Notes under the pieces: model-generated
Seen by the model: the letters and a program-made list of their open reading frames with translations, nothing else
What the model was told of the DNA's origin: nothing
Databases searched by the model: none
Source: Rhodocollybia butyracea
Lineage: Eukaryota > Basidiomycota > Agaricomycetes > Agaricales > Omphalotaceae
DNA length: 64,000 nt
Direction: 5' to 3'
NCBI GenBank assembly: GCA_015501585.1
Contig: JADNRY010000215.1
Location: 40,641 to 104,640 of the forward strand
Shown here: piece by piece, positions 56,258 through 64,000 of the stretch
Numbering within the stretch: position 1 is the stretch's first letter
Layout of the letters: the number at the start of each line of letters is the position of its first letter
Translations under genes and position numbers: made by a program

Positions 56258-58054
56258 GAGAGGTCTAAACTGGGGTGAACTTAGAAATGGCTTACACAAC
56301 CACACCAAACACACACACAACTTATTACTCAGTTCGGGTTTTTAGTTCAGCTAAATAATATATATTTTAAACTTCAATCTATTCAAGTGCTTCCTTGCTA
56401 CACTGAGTGTTATTTCACTAAGTGCCTTCCCTTTCAAAGTACAGACTTATTTAAGCTGATCCCCAAGCTCTGAGCTGTCAAACAAATACTATTCCTAAGT
56501 CCCTTGGTAAAATCACAAATTAACACAAGTCACAACTGACCAGAGGGTGTCCCTATAACTCAGACAGAGCTCTGACTGCAGCGAAAAAATCCTTTCTAAG
56601 TCTTTGTCTTAACTTCTCTGCACTCAGTTCACACGGAATCTCTTTCTGTCTCTTTACTCAAGTTCAATTGCTTGTCAATTTCTCTTTGTAAATCCCAGTC
56701 TTTATATCAATTCAATCTTTTAGTAGTAGCCTGATAAGGAGCTGCTACACCTGGTGGGGGTAAGAAAGAATGCTTTTCTCTTCATTTCCTTGCCTTTTTA
56801 GAGGCTGTTCAGCTGCCCACGAGTGATCACTCACGAGCACTTTTTGGTTTCTGTGACTCTGACAATCCTTGTGACAATGGGATGACTTCCCTTGAGCAAC
56901 CCTTGAAATTGTCAGATTTCTTGCAATCCCTGAAAAATCTTTGATGCGGTGTGATTGCCGGCCAAAAACTGAATCAAAAAGGGCGTCGACACTCTTCTTG
57001 AATGGGATAGCCGTTGCCAGGCAGCCCAGGGAAGTCCAGGGAAGTCCTCTATGTCCATGCTAATTTATGGCGTCATGTCACTCTTGCGACCAGCTACTTT
57101 ATTAGGGAATTGATCTCTGGCAAAAAGTGCTCGCGAGTGATCACTCGCGGGCAGCTGAACAGCCTCTTATACTCCTGGGTCCTTGAAATTTTCTTAATTA
57201 AGGTACCATGGGTTGGTAAGACTCTCTTGGCTTGCCAGGAGCCAAGATGATAAATCTCATGTTGCCCTTTTAAGCCATAAGTGAGCTTATAAGTGTTCTC
57301 CTGGTTCCTACACTGTCCCCAGGGCTCAATATCATTGTCTCATGGGTCCTCTACCCATATTACACCTTTTTCGACTTTGATGCGCTTTAAGCGCCGGGCG
57401 GTCCGTCCATCCCGCGGTTCAAGTTTGCGGCGTCGTTCCGTATCTCCCCTTTTCTCTTCTCCTCCCGGGTCCTACCGGGTACTTGTATACATGTGGACCG
57501 TCCCGTAGGTCGGTCCGAATAAATTTTATTATAGGCATGTCGCTAGGACGCGCCCCGCCTTTCTTTTACTGCCGGCGCCGGGCCACTTTGATCCCCGGCG
57601 CCTAATTCATCACTAATCGTCTAGTTTCTCTCTGTGGTTCGTTCCAGGGAACCAGTGCTTCGATTCTCTTACTTTAAACGGATATGGGTTTGCATTCATT
57701 CATCTCTCTTCATTTATTTTAATCCTGTCTTGTATATCCCTGTATAGGACTTTTTGTAGTAGGTAGTATTAATTGAATAGACTTTAGATTTGGCAAGCCT
57801 AAATCAATCTAGGTAAATCAATTTGATTGATTTTGAGTTTGTGGGTCAACGATGCATCCTTGCACAGTAATGTAGCCTCTTAAAACATAGTGTATCTCCC
57901 TTCAAATGGGTTTCTACATACTAGATACCTGAAGTGGACCTTCAAAGTGTCTGATACATAACGTACCCTAGGTAGTGACGTGACGTGTTTCACGGGGTCT
58001 TTTAAATGATGACATTTCGCTTGAATTTCGGCGTACAGCGTAATTCGGCGTGTC
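56258..58054. mobile_element. Unclassified 1.8-kb insertion in copia RT (LTR-like)
   Basis: AATGTT at 56252-56257 and 58055-58060 bounds it. Excision rejoins the copia frame at VIEHFGLT. Ends are GAGAGG...GTGTC, or TGAGAGG...GTGTCA if the duplication is four bases; there are no terminal inverted repeats. Contains a hairpin element (56795-57172) and T/C-rich stretches around 57350-57480. No coding capacity. A large solo LTR of an unknown family is the simplest reading. Confidence 0.7.
56795..57172. repeat. Foldback repeat with ~50-bp arms
   Basis: AGAGGCTGTTCAGCTGCCC (about 56800) and its reverse complement GGGCAGCTGAACAGCCTCT (about 57149-57167) frame arms that extend through GAGTGATCACTC (a 12-base palindrome present in each arm) to CACTTTTTG / CAAAAAGTG. 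The central loop is about 270 bp. It may be a small MITE nested in the LTR-like element. Confidence 0.8.
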
Positions 58055-58060
58055 AATGTT

Positions 58061-59033
58061 CTATGACCTTTCGAAGGTAGGGCTGTTGGTCAAGTGTTTA
58101 AGACATGTTTGGAACAATCCTGTGTAATTTGCATTCCAAGGAACTCAGTTGGTTCACCTAGAACACGACATTCCCATAGTTTCATAAACTTGTTTTTCTT
58201 TTTTAAGAAAAAGATCTTTGTCCTTGCCAAGAAAGAGTGCATCATCAACATAGATGATGGCAGTTACGGTTTTGCCATTTGATTTAAAGACGTATACACC
58301 AGCATCTGAAGAGCAGTGCTTAAATCCCAATTTTCCCATGGAGGCATTACATTCCTTCCACCAGGATAAGCTAGCTTGTTTCAGTCTGTATAATGCACGA
58401 TGTAACCGCCACACTTTCGGTGTGCCTTCTTTAATGAAGTCTTTAGGTTGTTCCATGTAGATCTCTTCATCTAGCTTGCCATAAAGAAAAGCCTGTTTGA
58501 TGTCAAGAGCCTGGATTTCCCAGTCCTCTAAGGCGGCTAAAGCTAGGAGAGTTTCAGATTTTTTAGTAAAAAACCCATTGACAACGGGTAGGTTTGCAAC
58601 CTTTTGGTAGATCAACTACTTCAAAAACATTTTGTTTCTTCAAACCATTGATCTCATCTTTGCATGCTTGATCCCATTTCTTTCTTTCAGCAGATGGTAA
58701 ATGACAATATGATGTTGGAGAAATCCAATTATCAGGATTATTCCTAGCGGCTGCATGTTTAGCAGGTATCATTTCGCTGTCAAGATCTGTGATCAAAGAT
58801 GATTCTTCTAGAGAATCAGAGATTGATTGCAAAAGAAGGTATTTTTGTAATTCAACTCCCCCTTCCTGAGCTAGTTTAGTCAGAAGTGCTTCCTCTTCTA
58901 TGTCAGAATCCGGAGTAGCGCCAGGTGGTGGCGGTGTGACCATACGGTCATCAGGGTTCAATGGACGTGGTGGTGGAACCGGTGGCGGAACTTGATCAGG
59001 AACTATATTGCGAGCAGGCACAAGTCCATGTCG
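58061..59033 (-). pseudogene. Copia reverse transcriptase with an internal deletion
   Basis: From 59033 a Pro-rich linker (PDQVPPPVPPPRPLNPDD) leads to NPDNWISPTSYCHLPSAERK, WDQACKDEINGLKKQNVFEV and CKPTRCQWVF. The RT fingers then end abruptly and the sequence resumes at KSETLLALAALEDWEIQALD: about 40 expected residues (the conserved ARLVAKGF region) are missing at about 58570-58600. DIKQAFLYGKLDEEIYMEQP holds the first catalytic Asp, ALYRLKQASLSWW follows, and IIYVDDALFLG holds the YVDD box. The segment ends in EPTEFLGMQITQD and YLRKVIEH at the insertion. The deletion and frame breaks make it inactive. Confidence 0.88.
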
Positions 59034-59038
59034 AGCGT

Positions 59039-61257
59039 TATTAGGCCTAAAATCGGCCTAAGGCATGTAACCGTACATTTTGACATTTTGTACGTGTTAT
59101 ACAATGCAATAAGAGAGTTATACGGAGCCCGAGCGTGATAGCTGTTGCCAAGGCAAAGAACTTAACAATAATACTCGGCGAGCCGTGAAGGTATGCCCAC
59201 AAGCGTAGCCTAGAGCCAAGCTAGCAAGGATACCTGGGCTGCCCAGAGATGTAACACTAGATTGTCAATCTAGTTATACCCAAGAGTGTATACTCTCTAA
59301 ACTACAGGACATCTCGAAGCGGGATAAGTACTAAGCCAACGCGTTACTAAAGGGAAGGAATTATGAGGGAAGGCATCCCTCGCACTAAGACCCCCAACGA
59401 GCTATGTTAAGATGTGGACTTTACAGTCTGTAACAATGGACCAGAACAATCCCAAGGAAACTGTAGAGGTCTATTTGCGGTACCGGTCGTAACCGTGAAG
59501 ACGGTAGAAACATGCTTAGCGGTCCTATGGAAAGCTACGCGCCGGGATATCCTTGGCAAATTGAAACATTTGATCTTAGAAATCATACATGGGAGGTCTT
59601 ATCTGTTAAAGCTGACTATCGGGAATCACTTGTACATACTCAGCGCAGTTGCTCGAGACTATCATAAGTGGTGTTGTTGGAAAGCTAAACAAGAAGCCTT
59701 CTCGAGAGAATGTTAATCACACTCAGGATGGACAGAACTATCTGAGGAATAGAATGAAACTCACCCAAGGGAAACTGGGCGGCGAGTGATCATGAAGCAT
59801 AAAGGTACTCCTGACCCCGGAGAATTGTGGAGTAATCGGAGAAACCTCGCTCGGATCAAAACACCTTAAAACTATGTTAATCCTCACGAAATCATATTTT
59901 AACTCTGATATATACCCAAGAATGGACTATTTCTTTATTGTGTGTACCATATATAGGCTGGAGTTTCCTTTCCAAGCCAGATTCCTCTGTTCCACTCTCT
60001 TTCCGTCTCTCTCTGTATCTGTTTCATCTATTTTTTGTATTAAACTCCCTCTACTCAGTATATAAGCCAGACATATTTATTCAATAAGACAAGTTACTTG
60101 CCACCTCCCCTGTACGAGATTGGTTGTGTTCCTTCACCTCAAGGTTTCTTGCCCTCAACTTGACTGCTAAGACCAGTGCTCCGTAGAACGTCCCCTCGGG
60201 ACTAGTAGCGTGACGCCTCCTGACTTGGTTATCTTTAGAAAGTAATAAACTTCAAGAAGTTACTTACCACCTCAGTGTTTGAGATTGGTTGTGGTTTCTT
60301 CACCTCAGAGGATCTTTCCCTCGATTTATATGTTAGGAAGTGAGCTCTGTAGAACATCCTTGGGACTAGTAGTGTGACGCTTCTCTACTTGATTACAAGT
60401 TGGTTGTTAGTTTCTTCACCTAGTAAGTAGCTGGTCACCTCTCTACATGTTCCCGTGGAGAAGTGTTAGTTGCTTCACGAAGTTGTTAGCCAGTCTTGAT
60501 GCTTTACTGCAGAGTGACTGATAGTTTCTTCAAGGAGTTTGATTTACTGTCATATTACTTGCTTGGCGGAATTTGGCCTGTAATAGAATTTCACAAACTT
60601 CCTTTGGCCCACTTGAGAATCTGATCGAGTCTTGAGCATGTGAGTTCCCTCGAACTCCAGATCAACCATAAATCTAGTTGCTTCCTTAGAGGGGACGGTT
60701 TCTAGTAAGGAATTATTTGGATCCAGAGTGAGGGTTCCTTAGTCAACTTCCCTGTGAAGTTAGGCGAGCCACTAAGATTGTGGTACAAGTTCCTAGTGAT
60801 TAAGTTCACTCACAATATCGTAGCTTGGCCAGAGTTTGGTTGAGGACTTTACGGCGTCACAGCAGCTAGTGCCAGAGTTTGCCTAGGAGAATCTTAGTTT
60901 CGTTGTATTGGTTTTGGTTTTGATTATTTGGTTTTGGACACATACACATTATTGGTTCTGGTTTGGTTATATTGATTCGGACATCCAATGTTCCCTCGTA
61001 CATATGTACACCAGCTAGGCTTCCCTCGACTCAGTTCTAAGAGTTGTCCAAGCCTAGTTACCCATGTTAACGCAACGGTCTTGAACCTGGAGCAACCGCG
61101 TGCATACCTCCGATACTATCAAACTTTCCCTCAGGGAATCTCTGACAACCTGCCCTCGCTCCCTTACATATCGATAGTCTGGTTAGGCGCGGTGGTGAAG
61201 TTTTTTGTTAGGTTGTTTTATAGCACCTTTCACACACCTACATGTAAATACCCAAAT
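59039..61257. mobile_element. LTR-like insertion, 2,219 bp (TSD AGCGT)
   Basis: AGCGT at 59034-59038 and 61258-61262. Starts TATTAGGCC, ends ACCCAAAT, same ends and near-identical body as 28137-29979. Extra material at about 60105-60650 (short repeats of CAAGNAGTTACTTACCACCTC and GGTTTCTTCACCT) accounts for the greater length. TATA-like CAGTATATAAGCC at about 60057. Inserted in the copia linker between integrase and RT; excision restores the frame. Confidence 0.87.
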
Positions 61258-61262
61258 AGCGT

Positions 61263-62580
61263 GTCCAAAGCGCTCAGCACATTCTTCACAATCAGCTTGT
61301 CGGCTCCAAGTGCCAGGTGTGGGTATCATGCCAGGGCGCAAGGGTGCACGGCGTTCTCTAGTGGGGTTCACATGTTTCCATGCTTCAACATCTTTGGGAC
61401 AGTAGCTGAATGGATTAGGATGGAAGCAGGTGGTGAAGGGTCTCTTGATTGAGGTGGAGGGGTGGGTGATTGAGATGGTACCGGAGGATTGGGATTTGGA
61501 GCATCATCACCAGGCAGATCTGGATCTGGGCCAGCTGGTGGACTATGTGGTCCATCATCCGGTTCAGTAAACAGTTGTGGTTGATCTTCCGGAAATTCCG
61601 GATCAAATGGAATGTCTGCACCATTACCATTTGAAGGTTGCGAAGGTTTCACAGGCGTGGGGGCAACAGGTATAGCAGGTTTTACTCCAGAATCAGATTC
61701 GGATTTGCACTGTGGAAACCATTTCTCATAGAAAGTTGCTTGTGCAGCATGCACTATGGAGTTATCGCTACGCATGAATAGATATCCTTTGCTTCCTTGG
61801 TCATATCCAATGAAAGTCATCGCTTCAGAGTGTGGAGATTGTTTATTTTTTTTGCTTGTCAATAGGAATAAAGACATAAGCGCCACAGCCAAAGGTTCTG
61901 AAGTACAAGACATCAGGCTTCTTTTTGAGAAAACCTTCAATTGGTGTCTTCCAGTTCAATTGACTGATTGGTGTGCGGTTGTACACATGTACTCCTGTGG
62001 AATATCAAAATTGCCACCAGGATTCCAGGCAGCATGCATGGTGTCGCATGGCTTCAGATTTTTCCATGAGTGTACAGTTGATACGTTCCGCTCTACCATT
62101 CTGTTGATGAACATAAGGTTTGGACATTTGAATATCAATACCCTCAGACTTGAGAAAGGAAGGGAATTCCTTTGAGATAAGTTCCCCCCCTCGATCAATG
62201 CGGAAACGCACAAGTTTGCATCCAGTTTGTTTTTCAGCCCAAGATTTGAAATCCTTGAAGGCTTGAAACGCTTCTGATTTTTGTCGCAGCATGATCAAAG
62301 TAGCATGAGAAGAGCAGTCATCCAGCAGAGTGATCACAAATTTAAATTTATGATAAGAGATGGTTGGAATTTCAACCAAATCTGCATGAATTAAGTCCAT
62401 AGGATTGGATGCTTGTTTCTTGGATTTAGGATATGCTTTGGAGGCAGCCTTTCCATGGAGATTCTTTATCTGGTATCGACAACTTAGGTACTTGTCCACT
62501 GACATTTCCAGGAGCATTGCGTAATACAACATCGCCGGGATGTGCAAAACGGTTATGCCAGGTGTTAAAATCATTAGGAG
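61263..62580 (-). pseudogene. Copia integrase core and C-terminal region
   Basis: From 62540 the integrase reads KNLHGKAASKAYPKSK, then MDLIHADLVEIPTISY (first catalytic Asp), FVITLLDDCSSHATLIML, KLVRFRIDRGGELISKEF (second Asp) and HQQNGRAERINCTLMEKSEA (Glu): a complete D, D, E set. ESWWQF is followed by a frame break, then NRTPISQLNWKTPIEGF, KKPDVLYFRTFGCGAYVFIP and AMTFIGYDQGSKGYLFMRSD. A Pro/Asp-rich linker ends at ERRAPLRPGMIPTPGTW beside the inserted element. It would insert cDNA into the genome. Shifts near 62000, 61900 and 61375 break it. Confidence 0.88.
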
Positions 62581-62584
62581 ATGA

Positions 62585-63998
62585 TATCATGCCTATCTCT
62601 GATTTCACTACATCGGCCTTTAGCCAGTGAATATTATCCCTGTCATTATTGGGATATAAGGTCATGATTATTGAGTCATCATCCGTCTTACGAATAACTG
62701 ATTTCTCAATGTTAATAGTTGTGTAGCAACCCTGTTGATTTAATAAACCAACAGATAGAAGTCGGTGTGTGCAATGCGGTTGGTAAAACACTGGGTGTAA
62801 CTTAGTCGTGAGGATTTTTCCTTCGCCGTTGTCATACCTTATGTAGACTGTTCCGGCACCTTCAATAAAGGTTGACATTTGTTTGTCAGCAGTCTGGACA
62901 GGTATTGGATGTGTGAATTTTTTATAAGACACAAAGTCTTGCCAATAAGGGGTAAAATATCCAGATGCACCGGAATCAAGCAGCCATGTGTTAAATATCT
63001 GACTAAGGTTTTTATTTGCACCATGCACATCATTAGAAACCATTTTATTTAATTTACCCTCACTAGGAGGTACAAGAAGCATGGAGAATGTGATACATAA
63101 GGTCCATTTGGACTGTTCAATATTCCAGCATATTATTGAACATCTGTTGTAATGAGTGCAATTGGTCAGTGAATTTTTCCTTAAAACTATTAAGGGAAGC
63201 TTGCCAGAAAATAAGGCGGTTGTCCCAGACCCATACATTTCCTTGTAATCGTCAATGTCCAAGTCGACTTTGGTCTGAGGCCAGAGGTGATCAGAGAGAT
63301 CAACCTCTACTTCCTCAATCTTCATACTGTCAAGGACGGAGCCATTTTTGTCAGAGGAAGAGGTTGTGTCGGATGCATTGTTGGAAGGTTTGCTGGCCGG
63401 GTAAGGGGCTCCCTTCTTAGTATCCTTCTTCTTCTTCTGATCATTCCAAGATGATTTGGAGTCAGATTGACGTTTTACGCCAGAGATGCGGGCCGCAAGT
63501 GAGGTAGCATTGGATTGGTGGCGGCGGTACTCGTCCTGAATGATTGGCATGATATTGGACAGAATAAGGAGGGCAACATCTCGAGAAAGGATTGTCATCG
63601 CAAGACTATCTCATTGGGTAGGAAGAGCGGCTAGGAGAATCATGGCTTTTACTGGTCTGGGAAGAATGAGACCAGAGCCATCAAGGCGGGAGAAGGTGGA
63701 GTTTAAAGATGCTAAGGCAAGAGTAGGGTTGTTTCTTCCATTGATTTGGAGGTTAATGGCTCTTTGAAGATGCCAAAGGTGCCGGCAGAGCCGGGTTTGC
63801 CATAGATCTTTTAATTTCATCCCAAGTCTCGCCAGATTCACCCTTTAGGACAGTAGCCCTGATGTCGTCAGGAAGTTGGAGGGCAATTAAGCCCATGGCT
63901 TGGTCATCAAGGCTGTCCCAGTCATCAATCTCTTTCTGCGCTGTGGGGTGGTCTATCACTTCTTCACCAGCTTGTAAGTGCCAGCAGCGATTCAGAGG
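62585..63998 (-). pseudogene. Copia Gag and protease, 5' part cut by the window edge
   Basis: Gag begins beyond base 64000. Visible are AQKEIDDWDSLDDQAMGLIA and VLKGESGETWDEIKRSM (63950-63790), a frame slip, then LPRPVKAMILLAALPTQ. A TGA replaces the usual Trp before DSLAMTILS (about 63605). A Lys-rich region (SSWNDQKKKKDTKK) follows where a CCHC knuckle would be expected; none is seen. The protease has TWLLDSGASGYFTP (catalytic DSGA), and the pre-integrase part has HRLLSVGLLNQQGCY and TWHNRFAHPGD. The frame from 63598 is open to about 62426 apart from a scrambled stretch at 63040-63220. Confidence 0.85.
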
Positions 63999-64000
63999 CG

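Larger units (their letters stand above)
55498..63998 (-). mobile_element. Ty1/copia retrotransposon, multiply interrupted, runs off the right edge
   Basis: The minus-strand domain order Gag - protease - integrase - RT - RNase H defines the copia superfamily. Pieces are at 63998-62585 (Gag, protease), 62580-61263 (integrase and its C-terminal part), 59038-58061 (RT) and 56257-55498 (RNase H). Two later elements (59039-61257 and 56258-58054) lie inside; removing each with one target copy restores the frame (FGHA|RHGLVPARN and VIEH|FGLTNAKATP). Stops and small shifts elsewhere show it was already ageing. The 5' LTR lies beyond base 64000 and no 3' LTR is recognisable. Confidence 0.9.

Overview
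This window is nuclear DNA from a filamentous fungus, most likely an Agaricomycete (mushroom-forming basidiomycete). The evidence is spliceosomal introns of about 46-60 nt, a STAND/NLR gene with an agaricomycete-style C2-like / helical / NACHT / WD40 architecture, KDZ (Kyakuja-Dileera-Zisupton) transposase remnants, hAT-type miniature elements and tyrosine-recombinase retrotransposons. I cannot name the genus. There are no bacterial operons, no CRISPR array and no rRNA genes. Gene density is very low; this is a transposon graveyard with a few host genes in it.

Layout. 1-7 kb: an inverted-repeat element, a decayed hypothetical gene on the minus strand (856-2886), short tandem repeats and a broken copy of an NLR 5' end (4870-5370). 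6.3-10.9 kb: a dispersed 0.94-kb repeat and a KDZ transposase pseudogene split by a 1,970-bp LTR-like insertion. 11.1-15.2 kb: a 4,094-bp gag-only LTR retrotransposon (TSD ATGTC) whose gag holds a 741-bp hAT-type element. 16.5-18.2 kb: a near-perfect palindrome of the 6.3-kb repeat, abutting a second KDZ remnant (18.2-18.9 kb). 19.5-20.2 kb: a 35-bp minisatellite whose unit is built from palindromes. 21.3-25.8 kb: a five-exon hypothetical gene and a decayed hypothetical gene interrupted by a 196-bp solo LTR carrying a tRNA-like sequence.

27.56-35.23 kb is a three-level nest. A hAT-type MITE (TSD GTTTCTCT) was entered by a tyrosine-recombinase retrotransposon with split direct repeats, and that was entered by a 1.84-kb LTR-like element (TSD AACGC). 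35.7-41.1 kb: the best preserved host gene, a ten-exon NLR with two compensating frameshifts in its WD40 region. 43.4-44.5 kb: a UBA2-like (SUMO E1 subunit) relic. 44.9-45.5 kb: an uninterrupted relative of the 27.6-kb MITE.

46.7-54 kb: a solo LTR and then a 6-kb foldback block of GTAGCCTAT-type satellite in opposing orientations, carrying two hAT-type elements and one unclassified insertion. 54.7-55.2 kb: a 166-bp triplicated repeat. 55.5-64 kb: a Ty1/copia retrotransposon on the minus strand, running off the right edge and cut by two insertions (1.8 and 2.2 kb); removing each insertion with one target-site copy restores the copia reading frame exactly.

The recurring theme is that insertion boundaries can be proved from the sequence alone: target-site duplications agree with restored reading frames at five sites. 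This gives a relative timeline of transposition. The NLR is the only locus here with a plausible host function (intracellular non-self sensing).
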